Assembly: GCA_002309955.1 (NCBI GenBank)
Contig: DBXQ01000051.1
Location: forward strand, 1 to 11,702
Direction of reading: 5' to 3'
Length of the DNA: 11,702 bases
Origin: Bacteroidales bacterium UBA1208
Lineage (GTDB): Bacteria; Bacteroidota; Bacteroidia; Bacteroidales; P3
In this document: piece by piece, positions 1-6,532 of the stretch
Layout: each line of letters starts with the position of its first letter
Position numbering within the stretch: the first letter of the stretch is position 1
Program-made: the position numbers and the translations under genes
Notes under the pieces: generated by a model
Databases searched by the model: none
Seen by the model: the letters and a program-made list of their open reading frames with translations, nothing else
What the model was told of the DNA's origin: nothing

Positions 1-1202
1 TCCGGGGAGTCGATGCTGTTCTGAATCCATTCGAAGAAGGCGGTGAAGGAGGAGTCCTGGGTGATGACGAATCGACGTGGGTTGGAGGTGTCGCCGTCGT
101 GCCAGGCGGTGAAGCGGTAGTGCTCGTATGGGGTGGCGGAGAGGGTGACGGAGTCGCCGGGCCAGTAGATGCCACCGCCGGAGACGGAGCCGTGGAAGGC
201 GCGGTCGGGATAGGCGTCGACATAGAGGGGAGTTTCGTCGGTGAAGAAGGCGGTGAAGGCGGTGTCGCAGGTGAGGTGTACGGTGCGGGGGTTGAGAGTG
301 ACGCTGTCGTTCCAACGGCGGAAGTAGAATCCGGGTTCGGGGATGGCGCGGATGGTGACATCGGTTCGGTCGGAGTAACGGCCGGTGCCCGCTGTGGAAC
401 CCATGAGGGAGTCGTTGGAGTGGACGGTGATGCTGTCGAAGTCGACGATGGCGAAGAACGGTCCCCAGAAATAATCGCGGAAATAGTCGGGAAGAAAACT
501 GTTAAGAGGGCTAAGTTCGCTAACCGGGGCTTGAGAGGGGCAGTGACCATCACAATTTCCACTTCTGTAGCGGCATTCTGTGAGATGAGCGTACCACAGG
601 CGTTTGTTATATATCCAATCCGTACCGTAGTCATCCCATATATGGTTGTTGCTGTGTCCAGTGCCGCCGATAAGGAAAGTGGAGTCGACGACAACGGGTT
701 TGTCGAAGAGGACTTCGAAAGCAAGACAGGTGATGGAGTCGCCGGAGACACCGTTGACGGGGAGTTTCATGATTTTCGGGGTGACGGTGTCGAAGCGGAG
801 AGAGTCACCGACCAGGTGCTTTTCGTAGTTGGCAATCTGCCACAGGCTCAGGTATTCTGGAAGCCACCCGTGGTCGATGTCATAATACATTTCGTGTGAG
901 CCTACGGGAGGCATGTCTTCTTCCCTTATCACTAAGGCGGCGAGACCGCTGACAGTGATGGGGTGCGGAGTATACAGGTTATTTACCGTTATTAGGTGAT
1001 TAGCAATTTGGTAAAAACCCGTGTTATAAATACCCATTTGGAAGGTTGAGTCGTAGAATCGGGGACAGGTGTCGTACCAGCTGTAGTAATAGTAGCGGTA
1101 GTAACGGTCGCGGATGGTATCGAGGGCGGTGGAGTCGGTCTGGGCTGAGGCACAAAGGTGGAGGGAGAGGAGCAGCATTGCTGCAAGGAAAAATCGTTTC
1201 AT
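1..1202 (-). CDS. Secreted protein with InlB-like repeats, 3' end outside the window
   Basis: The reading frame is open from ATG at 1202 to the left window edge (about 400 codons), so the C-terminus is missing. Residues 1-20 form a Sec signal peptide (MKRFF, then a Leu/Ala-rich core) with a likely cut after ASA. Residues about 21-250 are an aromatic- and Asp-rich region I do not recognise. From about 255 on there are two copies of a roughly 65-residue unit. Each holds a GxVxGxGxY-like turn, a Phe/Tyr-rich strand ending in RxWxDG or RRWND, and a closing D(T/S)xFTAFF strand. This matches the divergent InlB B-repeat family, common in large secreted Bacteroidetes proteins. More repeats or a type IX sorting domain may follow outside the window. 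It starts 37 bp after the upstream gene's stop, so co-transcription is likely. No enzyme motif is seen. Location outside the inner membrane is well supported; an adhesive or surface role is inference. Confidence 0.85.
   Translation of the reverse strand, partial: MKRFFLAAMLLLSLHLCASAQTDSTALDTIRDRYYRYYYYSWYDTCPRFYDSTFQMGIYNTGFYQIANHLITVNNLYTPHPITVSGLAALVIREEDMPPVGSHEMYYDIDHGWLPEYLSLWQIANYEKHLVGDSLRFDTVTPKIMKLPVNGVSGDSITCLAFEVLFDKPVVVDSTFLIGGTGHSNNHIWDDYGTDWIYNKRLWYAHLTECRYRSGNCDGHCPSQAPVSELSPLNSFLPDYFRDYFWGPFFAIVDFDSITVHSNDSLMGSTAGTGRYSDRTDVTIRAIPEPGFYFRRWNDSVTLNPRTVHLTCDTAFTAFFTDETPLYVDAYPDRAFHGSVSGGGIYWPGDSVTLSATPYEHYRFTAWHDGDTSNPRRFVITQDSSFTAFFEWIQNSIDSP
33..436 (-). repeat. Two tandem InlB-like repeat units within the coding region
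   Basis: Two consecutive units encode the same strand pattern and both close with FTAFF after an Asp-Thr or Asp-Ser pair (around 240-265 and 33-60). The units are similar in protein, not in long identical DNA. The DNA here is rich in C-ending codons (GAC, TCC, ACC, TTC), more so than the 5' half of the gene. Boundaries are approximate. Confidence 0.6.
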
Positions 1203-1240
1203 AGTGATTGATGTTTTAAAGGTTGGTATTTGATGATTGA

Positions 1241-2695
1241 TTAATAATTGCATGTGGTAGTCGGCGTTACGGCGACAGGTGTGAACGGTTGGATAAGGGT
1301 TGATGATATTGCTCGACCGCAGGATAGGTTGTTTATTGTCATAGTTGGGTTAACAGTGTAGGCAGGGACAGTCAGGTTGGTTGTGAAATATAGAGCAGGT
1401 GTCGGCAAACAGAGTGAGGTTAAACTGGTATTGCGCTGTGCGTAGTAAGCAGGGTTATTGGAGGAAGAACCGCAGCCACCGACATAAATATATTCATAAT
1501 TGGACTTGTAGAATCTGCTTAATCCTTGACATTTCATGTCGGAGGAATTGCTGATGGTTCTCGTAGGACACAATGAGGGTGTGGAAGTCCAAGTGATGGC
1601 AGGGATCAAGTCGTTATGGGCGGTGGCGTCGTTTGCCAGAAAGAATGCTGTTGCATGGTTAAAACTGAGGTTGATGTTTTTCAGAGTAACATAGTTGGTG
1701 GACGGCAGGTAGCGGATTTGTGAGATGCGGGCATCGCCCAAGTCAGCCAGATAGATTTCATAGGCGGCAATGCCGCTGGCGATATTGTAGCAGGAGTGTG
1801 CCATGGTGACGTTGCCCCCTCTGGATGCGAGCAATATGGGGTCGTTCTCTTTACGGAAAGCCACGGCAACACCGCCCGGCGTGACGACGTTCTGCATATC
1901 GTAAAGGTTGCAGTTGGACAGGAGGGAATAATTCTCTGGGTCGCACAAAGGACCGTTTTTTGTGTGCCGGATGCCGATAAGGTAATTGTTGTTGATGAAT
2001 CTTGAGGAGACAATGATTCCCCCCGAGAAGGCGACATCGGTGAAACGCTCTGTCAAATTCGAGGGTTCAACGAGGTCGTATTTCCACGAAGAGGATTGGT
2101 TGTTGTATTCCAGCCCGACCAAACAGGAGTAGTAGGTGTTAGAAAAAATGTCGAATACATCGGTGGAGCCGACAGCGAAGACTTGGTTCAGGCTTCCCCG
2201 GGGCTCGATTTTCCCAAAAGCAGTAGTTCCATCAATGAAAAAGATTTCGACGTTGCCTCCGGAACCCAATGCGTCGGTAAGGGAGAACCTGCCGATAAAA
2301 CCCACACTTACGGATGTGTAAGTCGGGGAGACGGTTATTATTTGTCTACTGCCGCAGAAATAGACATAGTTGAGGTCTCCTACTTTCATATCGTTTATTT
2401 CATAGCGGGTGATGGGGGATATCGTCGGAGTAATGGAGGCGGATCCAATGTTGAGTGGAAATTGTTTGATGATGTTGTTCTGCATGTCCTGGACAGTGAA
2501 ATAGTGCGGGGGGGTTGAACTCATGTTGTGGGAGTATGTGACAATGTATCTTGAAGCATGGTCACAAACAATCTCCTTATTACAGTTGAAAGAGCCGATG
2601 GTTTCCCTCTTGCTGTTGTAGGAGGTCTGGGCGACGGATTGGCAGAAAGGGATGGCTGTCAATAAAATGATTAATGTTAAATAGGAGTGTTTCAT
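1241..2695 (-). CDS. Cysteine-rich secreted protein of unknown function
   Basis: This is a 484-residue protein. I chose ATG 2695 because it begins a clear Sec signal peptide (MKHSYLTLIILLTAIPF, likely cut after SVAQ near residue 23). The frame stays open to 2863, but those 56 extra codons would bury the signal inside the protein. The mature part has about 13 cysteines spread along it, suggesting disulfides in the periplasm or outside the cell. It shows repeated short beta-strand-like stretches (for example NYVYFCG, DVAFSGGIIVSS and QIRYLPSTNYVTL), which would fit a beta-propeller-like fold, but I cannot confirm one. No lipobox, catalytic motif or C-terminal type IX sorting signal is visible; the protein ends in TTTCNY. 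It lies directly upstream of the InlB-repeat gene and its leader shares the motif CTTTAAAAC. I do not recognise the family. Confidence 0.8.
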   Translation of the reverse strand: MKHSYLTLIILLTAIPFCQSVAQTSYNSKRETIGSFNCNKEIVCDHASRYIVTYSHNMSSTPPHYFTVQDMQNNIIKQFPLNIGSASITPTISPITRYEINDMKVGDLNYVYFCGSRQIITVSPTYTSVSVGFIGRFSLTDALGSGGNVEIFFIDGTTAFGKIEPRGSLNQVFAVGSTDVFDIFSNTYYSCLVGLEYNNQSSSWKYDLVEPSNLTERFTDVAFSGGIIVSSRFINNNYLIGIRHTKNGPLCDPENYSLLSNCNLYDMQNVVTPGGVAVAFRKENDPILLASRGGNVTMAHSCYNIASGIAAYEIYLADLGDARISQIRYLPSTNYVTLKNINLSFNHATAFFLANDATAHNDLIPAITWTSTPSLCPTRTISNSSDMKCQGLSRFYKSNYEYIYVGGCGSSSNNPAYYAQRNTSLTSLCLPTPALYFTTNLTVPAYTVNPTMTINNLSCGRAISSTLIQPFTPVAVTPTTTCNY

Positions 2696-3206
2696 GGTTT
2701 TAAAGTTTTGATTAAAATGTTTTTTGATTTGAAGAGAAAGACCAGAAACTTTATTCCGGTTTTTGAGAGGCGAAGCCAAAAAAGATGGCTTGAGTAATAT
2801 GTTGGAGATGCCATTCGGGATATTTCCTACCGGGGATCTGTCAGTTGTTGCTATAGTTGTCATGTCGGTTGATTCTTAAATGTGTTTATATAGTCTGGGT
2901 TTGTTTGAGCGTTCACTGTTGTTTAACCCAAAATCTGTCATTAGGAGAATATCAATCCTTTTTAATCGAAAAACATGTTATTTCGTCCCTCTTTAAAGAC
3001 TGTCATTAGAAAAACAATGACTATTTGACAGGTATTGTACCGCTTACAAAATGTTAAAATCAGGGATGGAATTCTATCGGCCGATTTGGGTTTAATTGTT
3101 TTTAGTTCTGCGGAGTCGCTGTGCGGTTGGGTGCAGTTTTTCCCGTATGCCGTACAATAGAATCGCCTGTTATTCGTTATATAATGTCCATTTTTTATAA
3201 ATGAAT

Positions 3207-3331
3207 GCATAGGTGTTCTATGCCTTGGGTGCCTGGGGAGAGTTTTGTTTGAAGTGAAGTCTCTCCGCCTGTCCGGCATCCTCGATTCAGCCCTGCACAA
3301 CGGCGCGACAAACTCTGTGCAGGGCATTTTT
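3207..3331 (+). ncRNA. Possible structured small RNA ending in an intrinsic terminator
   Basis: Three hairpins stand in a row on the plus strand. They are GCATAG/CTATGC with a 5-nt loop (3207-3223), GGAGAG/CTCTCC with an 18-nt loop (3237-3266, with ATGCC and GGCAT outside it as a possible outer stem), and a 10-bp terminator stem followed by five Ts. No plus-strand gene precedes it, so the terminator would end a non-coding transcript. I do not match it to a known RNA family, and no TAnnTTTG box was found upstream. Its 5' end is unknown; it could start well before 3207. Confidence 0.3.
3290..3331 (+). terminator. Intrinsic terminator hairpin, plus strand
   Basis: A perfect 10-bp inverted repeat GCCCTGCACA / TGTGCAGGGC (3290-3299 and 3316-3325) has a 16-nt loop and is followed by ATTTTTC. 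In the minus direction no T-run follows, so the polarity is plus. Confidence 0.6.
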
Positions 3332-3393
3332 CAATGTATTTCATGGCGTGTTCGTTTTGCTGTCAGACTGATGATTTGTCTGTTCATAGGTTA

Positions 3394-3557
3394 AGAAGCT
3401 GTTTGAATTTAATTCAATGATTTTCTTAAAGCACCTGAGCGGCATCTTTTCCTTCTTTTCTCAATTACAATGGAACCCCATTGCGCAATCGAAAAGAAGA
3501 AAAACCTGCTCGTTCATGTCCATAATAAACTTCATCAATCAAAATTAAACAGCTTCT
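3394..3557. repeat. 164-bp palindromic, MITE-like element
   Basis: The ends are a perfect 11-bp inverted repeat AGAAGCTGTTT / AAACAGCTTCT (3394-3404 and 3547-3557). Inside are CTTCTTTTC / GAAAAGAAG (3452-3460 and 3491-3499) and an apex CAATGG / CCATTG around AACC (3468-3483). The arms between them pair imperfectly, so nearly the whole element can fold into one hairpin. It is too short for a transposase. No clear target-site duplication flanks it: TTA lies on the left and AAT on the right. It begins 10 bp beyond the stop of the sigma-operon lipoprotein, so it may also act as that operon's terminator. Confidence 0.6.
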
Positions 3558-3567
3558 AATCATTGGG

Positions 3568-3981
3568 TTATCTATTGGCAATACAGGTAAATTCGCCGGT
3601 TTCTCGATTGAAAGTTATCTCCACAACGTAACCCTCCAGCGTTTTTTTGAAAGCCCATTGATTTGCTTCGTCTTCATTCTTGGTAGTGAATGTCACCGTT
3701 TCTTTTGGGCAGTTTTCGTAGAGGGAACGGTTTTCGTCCATAATAGTCACGATATACCCTTCGCGGGCAAGCGCGAGCATGGAGGACATGAATGTGTTCC
3801 AATCGTCGTCGTTTAGGATGGCGCGGTGATAGGTTTGTCCGTTCACGGAGTATTGAATAATGCGTGTGTTGCAGTTTTCGACGTGAGCGGTAGGCTGGTT
3901 TGCAATGGTTTCTTTTTTGCAGCTGACTGATGTCAACGAAATCATCACGAGAAGTGTTGCTGGAATAATGTACTTTTTCAT
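3568..3981 (-). CDS. Small lipoprotein, last gene of the ECF sigma operon
   Basis: This 137-residue protein has a lipoprotein signal peptide: Lys-Lys at 2-3, a hydrophobic core, and lipidated Cys21 in SVSC followed by KKE. It should be anchored in an envelope membrane. The mature domain (about 37-137) alternates strands and helices: an IIQYSVNGQTYHRA strand, an acidic Asp/Trp turn near 57-62, a helix with LALAREGY (69-76), then EGYVVEITFNRETGEF (116-131). There are three further cysteines (37, 91, 133). It resembles small Bacteroidales lipoproteins of unknown function that I recall only as hypothetical. It starts 15 bp after the stop of the single-pass membrane protein, so it is probably co-transcribed with the sigma factor. 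A role as an outer sensor or regulon product is inference. Confidence 0.8.
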   Translation of the reverse strand: MKKYIIPATLLVMISLTSVSCKKETIANQPTAHVENCNTRIIQYSVNGQTYHRAILNDDDWNTFMSSMLALAREGYIVTIMDENRSLYENCPKETVTFTTKNEDEANQWAFKKTLEGYVVEITFNRETGEFTCIANR

Positions 3982-3996
3982 TTGATGTGATTTGTA

Positions 3997-4497
3997 TTAT
4001 TTTTCTGTTGTTTTTAATCGATGTGTCTCTTTTGCTATAATTGGCAATATTTGTTGCACAGATTCTACATGGAATATGCAAATGGCTGATATTGCAGGGG
4101 ACAAGACAACGTAGTCGAGTTCACCTGAGAAAGGCATAGCTATACGAACGTGGTGGTCTTCTCTTGAAACAAGAAAGAAAAACACCGATTCGCCGTGGAT
4201 TTTTGTTTCATCGTAGCAATCCAAGTCGTCGAATATGAGAAAATCATGACATAGTTTTACCCAAGCGGAATCGTTGGTGGCTGTAATTAGTGTGGCATCT
4301 ACAAAGGTAGTGTCGTTGACTTTGTATTTACTGACAAAAGAAACGTTTAGTCCTTCCTGCTCCATGTATTCACGATAGATTGGACTACATTGGTTGATGG
4401 GGACAGTTCGCGGCCATAGTTTGACAATAATCCCCCCTCCTACTATTAGCAGCAGGGCAGTGAGAGTTATTGTCCAACCTGTCTTATTGCTTTTCAT
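3997..4497 (-). CDS. Single-pass membrane protein in the ECF sigma operon
   Basis: This 166-residue protein has one membrane helix at about residues 8-27 (ITLTALLLIVGGGIIV) after a short basic N-terminus, so the rest (about 30-166) should face the periplasm. No signal-peptidase site is obvious, which favours a membrane anchor. The outer domain carries four cysteines (37, 83, 94, 140), an acidic stretch FDDLDCYDE (89-97) and several beta-like segments. Its start overlaps the stop of the upstream gene by 4 bp (ATGA, 4494-4497), indicating translational coupling. The family is not recognised. Position between the three-helix protein and the lipoprotein suggests a periplasmic partner in sigma control, which is inferred from context only. 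Confidence 0.8.
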   Translation of the reverse strand: MKSNKTGWTITLTALLLIVGGGIIVKLWPRTVPINQCSPIYREYMEQEGLNVSFVSKYKVNDTTFVDATLITATNDSAWVKLCHDFLIFDDLDCYDETKIHGESVFFFLVSREDHHVRIAMPFSGELDYVVLSPAISAICIFHVESVQQILPIIAKETHRLKTTEK

Positions 4498-5096
4498 ATC
4501 TCGTTAAGGACATTGTTGACTGTGTGTATTGCATCTAACCGTGCGGTGTGGTTCAGCGCCGAGCGCCCGTATTGCGATATGACAAGGCCATCGCCCAACT
4601 GTCCAAACGACACGGTGGGGAACACCAGCAGCATGGCGATGGCGATGGTTAGCATCTGTGGTATATAGTTGTTGAGCAATACGGGTTGTTGCCACTTCGT
4701 GGTTTTGATGGCGGCAGCGAAGCTGTACCCTGTGACCAGAATGAAGACGGTTTCGAGTACCAAGGCAGCTGTGGTGACTTGTGGGCATGTGGTGTAGATG
4801 TGCATGGAGAATGTCCACTGCAGTGTCATCAAAAGGCAGCAGACCATCATAATCCAGTAAAAGGTTGTTTTCAGCCGGTGGCGCCGTAGGGTGCGGATGA
4901 GTTCGGGGCTGGCATGCAGAAGCCGGCCTTTACCGTGGGCGGTTCTTTTTGCCACACGGTGGTTCAGACGTTCCCAGTCGGTTTGTAGATCCTTCAGCAG
5001 CCTGTCGCTCTCGGATAGGGACACTTTGGACGTTGATTGTTTCTTGCCCCCGACGGTGTGTCGGTTATCGCGATGGTATCGATTGCTTTTGTTCAT
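4494..5096 (-). CDS. Three-helix membrane protein, candidate anti-sigma factor
   Basis: This 200-residue protein has a charged, basic cytoplasmic N-terminus of about 75 residues. It contains LLKDLQTDWERLNHRV (33-48), then helices at about 77-99, 107-130 and 146-165 and a 35-residue tail. A motif of the type LLKxLxxDWxxL before membrane helices occurs in proteins I recall next to ECF sigma genes in Bacteroidetes, where no classical FecR is present. Such a layout would let the N-terminus bind the sigma factor at the membrane. It has no zinc-binding HxxxCxxC anti-sigma motif. The start overlaps the sigma stop by 4 bp (5093-5096) and the stop overlaps the next gene by 4 bp. The membrane protein is certain as a gene; the anti-sigma role is inferred. 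Confidence 0.85.
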   Translation of the reverse strand: MNKSNRYHRDNRHTVGGKKQSTSKVSLSESDRLLKDLQTDWERLNHRVAKRTAHGKGRLLHASPELIRTLRRHRLKTTFYWIMMVCCLLMTLQWTFSMHIYTTCPQVTTAALVLETVFILVTGYSFAAAIKTTKWQQPVLLNNYIPQMLTIAIAMLLVFPTVSFGQLGDGLVISQYGRSALNHTARLDAIHTVNNVLNEI

Positions 5097-5596
5097 GGCT
5101 CTTGTTGATTAAGTTTTATTAATTTCTTTTTTATGCGGTGAAATCGTTGCCGTGCATTTTCTATAGAGATGCCCATGATCAGGGCTATTTCGCGGAATGA
5201 TTTCTTGTCGAGGTAGAGATACAGCAGTTGACGGTCTTCCTCGCTGTCGAGACGGTCTATCAGGTCATAGAGTCGCTGGTAGATGAGATTGTCGGTTTCG
5301 TCGGCTATCTGGTTGCACACCTTCTCGTTGAGTTTGACAAAGGTGGGCATTTGGGAGTGTCTTCTGTATTGGTCTGCCGCTACGTTGAGGGCTATGCGGG
5401 TAACCCAAGTGTTGACACTGCTTTTTTTGCGGAATGACGGCCATTCTTCCCACAAGGTGCAGACAATGTCCTGAATGAGGTCTTGGTAGCTCTCGGAGTT
5501 GTATCTGTAATAGTAAAGACTTACCCTTGCCACGGAGCCGTAGCATTGTTCAAGCATCTTGATGAACTCGATTTGTTGTAGGGTCTCTTCTTGCAT
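5093..5596 (-). CDS. ECF-type RNA polymerase sigma-70 factor
   Basis: This 167-residue protein has the length and layout of an ECF sigma factor, with only regions 2 and 4. Region 2 covers about residues 10-82: YQDLIQDIVCTLWEEWPSF (37-55) binds core polymerase, and SVNTWVTRIALNVAADQYRR (60-79) is the segment that melts and reads the -10 element. Region 4 covers about 108-162, with the helix-turn-helix SFREIALIMGISIENARQRF (133-152) for -35 recognition and a basic tail HRIKKKL. It should direct transcription of its own operon and perhaps other envelope genes. It is first in the operon, and the next two genes are coupled by ATGA overlaps. The signal it answers to cannot be read from the sequence. 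Confidence 0.95.
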   Translation of the reverse strand: MQEETLQQIEFIKMLEQCYGSVARVSLYYYRYNSESYQDLIQDIVCTLWEEWPSFRKKSSVNTWVTRIALNVAADQYRRHSQMPTFVKLNEKVCNQIADETDNLIYQRLYDLIDRLDSEEDRQLLYLYLDKKSFREIALIMGISIENARQRFHRIKKKLIKLNQQEP

Positions 5597-5633
5597 TTGG
5601 TGGGTGCTATCGATTTTCTACTACCTGTTCTTT

Positions 5634-5672
5634 GACGTATGTTTGTAACCTTTCATGACACATTAGTCGTAA
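5634..5672. promoter_or_regulatory. Possible ECF-type promoter elements upstream of the sigma gene
   Basis: On the minus strand TGTCAT (5655-5660 reversed) is separated by 17 nt from CGTC (5634-5637 reversed), about 40 bp before the sigma start; CGTC is a common ECF -10 core. On the plus strand TGTAAC (5644-5649) and CGTAA (5668-5672) are 18 nt apart, also ECF-like and pointing away. Which strand is used, if either, cannot be decided here. Confidence 0.3.
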
Positions 5673-5699
5673 AAAAGGCCAAAATGTGACAAGGGATGC

Positions 5700-5736
5700 A
5701 AAAAAAATTCATAAAAAAACAAAAAAAATGCAAAAA
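5700..5736. promoter_or_regulatory. Phased A-tracts, probable bent DNA
   Basis: Four runs of A (5700-5707, 5713-5719, 5721-5728, 5732-5736) have centres roughly 9-12 bp apart, close to one helical turn. Such DNA is usually curved. It lies 100-140 bp upstream of the sigma start and could affect that promoter. Confidence 0.4.
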
Positions 5737-5829
5737 TCAGTGTTGCAAGGAAGATTTTCCTCCATAAACACGGGGTTTACCCGCTGTACCGCCCTACAGA
5801 TTGGTCTGCTCAACCTCATTTACACCATA

Positions 5830-5868
5830 AAAATATTGCAGGGGCATCGCTTAGCGCTACCCCTGCAA
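5830..5868 (-). terminator. Intrinsic terminator of the lone lipoprotein gene
   Basis: A perfect 9-bp stem TTGCAGGGG / CCCCTGCAA (5836-5844 and 5860-5868) has a 15-nt loop that itself contains TAGCGCTA. Read on the minus strand it is followed by TATTTTTA, and it lies 69 bp past the stop at 5938. Both position and T-run fit termination of the 5938-6423 gene. Confidence 0.6.
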
Positions 5869-5937
5869 GTGGTTTGTCAATCATGCGGACATTTGTTATA
5901 AAATCCGCTTTTCCGCCGATAGGCCTCTGTCTATTGC

Positions 5938-6423
5938 CTATAGGTTGCGCGAAACGCAGACCTTGAAGCTGAGCGTCTGTTCCAACTGCTCCGGACGGTA
6001 TCCGTCAAGATCCTGAATGATAAATGTGACAGCGCCTTTCTCCCATTCAAAGCGGAGATTCTCTGGCACGATGACAGTCTCTTGAGCACCCTGATCATTA
6101 GTGATGTTCACTTCGAGCGGATAGACAAAAGGCAGTGTATTCCACGCACCCAGATTCTGGCTCACATCATAGATATTCCACACATAAGCCTCAACCGTGC
6201 CATAGTCGAACACCTCGTTGGTGATTGCGGGAACATCCACTGTGCAGTACAGATAACTGTTCGAACTCGGGGCATATTGTCCCTGAACTAATTTCCATTG
6301 CGAGGGTGTGATGTTGAACCGATATGTTTCAATTTGCGAACCTAAGGTAATGTACTCTTTGGTACAGCCCGACAGCATCATGAACAATGCCATCATGGGG
6401 AGGAACATTCTTTTCATTTTCAT
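5938..6423 (-). CDS. Lipoprotein of unknown function, single-gene unit
   Basis: This 161-residue protein has a lipoprotein signal: MKMKR, a Met/Leu-rich core, and lipobox LSGC with Cys20, then TKE. The mature part includes ITPSQWKLVQGQY (38-50), a YLYCTVDVPAITNEVFDYGTVEAYVW stretch (57-82), and a C-terminal half likely made of beta strands ending in LSFKVCVSRNL. The pattern of a phrase like NPxQW followed by VDVPxIT and a closing strand fits a widespread Bacteroidetes lipoprotein type known to me only as hypothetical; no reaction can be assigned. ATG 6423 lies about 50 bp downstream of a TATCTTTG promoter box; M3 is an alternative start. With a promoter in front and a hairpin terminator behind, it appears to be transcribed alone. 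Confidence 0.85.
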   Translation of the reverse strand: MKMKRMFLPMMALFMMLSGCTKEYITLGSQIETYRFNITPSQWKLVQGQYAPSSNSYLYCTVDVPAITNEVFDYGTVEAYVWNIYDVSQNLGAWNTLPFVYPLEVNITNDQGAQETVIVPENLRFEWEKGAVTFIIQDLDGYRPEQLEQTLSFKVCVSRNL

Positions 6424-6471
6424 AGTTTTATGTTTTTAAATTATATCTCGGTTGTTGTTTTATTTCGTTTG

Positions 6472-6479
6472 CAAAGATA
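6472..6479 (-). promoter_or_regulatory. Bacteroidetes -7 promoter box for the 5938-6423 lipoprotein
   Basis: The minus strand reads TATCTTTG followed by CA, an exact match to the TAnnTTTG element used by the primary sigma factor of Bacteroidetes. It lies 48 bp before the ATG. No clear TTTG is found at the -33 position; the sequence there is AT-rich. Confidence 0.75.
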
Positions 6480-6532
6480 CAAAGGATTTTTTTATAAAAT
6501 TCCTGTTCCGTCACATATTTTTCCCAAAAGGC

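Larger units (their letters stand above)
2696..3567. other. 872-bp non-coding stretch
   Basis: No convincing gene was found. From right to left it holds the large palindrome 3394-3557, a plus-strand terminator hairpin (3290-3331) with two smaller hairpins before it, the palindrome ATCGGCCGAT (3076-3085), an inverted pair ATTCTAT/ATAGAAT (3071-3077 and 3157-3163), and a direct repeat CTGTCATTAG (2935 and 3000). The part next to 2695 is the leader of the cysteine-rich protein gene. I found no TAnnTTTG promoter box for that gene. Confidence 0.6.
5597..5937. other. 341-bp non-coding stretch between the sigma operon and the lone lipoprotein
   Basis: It holds, from left to right, the leader and putative promoter of the sigma gene (5597-5680), phased A-tracts (5700-5736), small palindromes such as GGGTTTACCC (5773-5782) and CTGTA/TACAG (5784-5799), and the lipoprotein terminator (5836-5868). 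A plus-strand 71-codon reading frame from GTG 5686 has no sign of being a gene. Confidence 0.6.

Noticed and set aside
99..899. Long plus-strand frame of 266 codons, Gly/Val/Glu-rich
   Set aside because: It lies wholly opposite the InlB-repeat gene, which has a signal peptide and recognisable repeats; its composition is what the complement of Asp/Ser/Thr codons ending in C produces.
2696..2863. 56-codon N-terminal extension of the cysteine-rich secreted protein
   Set aside because: It would place the signal peptide inside the protein; ATG 2695 starts it exactly.
2962..3327. Minus-strand frame of 121 codons in the large gap
   Set aside because: It has no signal peptide, domain or plausible composition, and its 5' end lies inside the plus-strand terminator hairpin.
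3830..3845. TAGGTTTG on the plus strand, resembling a -7 promoter box
   Set aside because: It lies inside the lipoprotein coding region on the antisense strand with no gene downstream; a chance match is likely.
5686..5901. Plus-strand frame of 71 codons from a GTG
   Set aside because: It crosses the A-tracts and the terminator hairpin and has no protein-like features.
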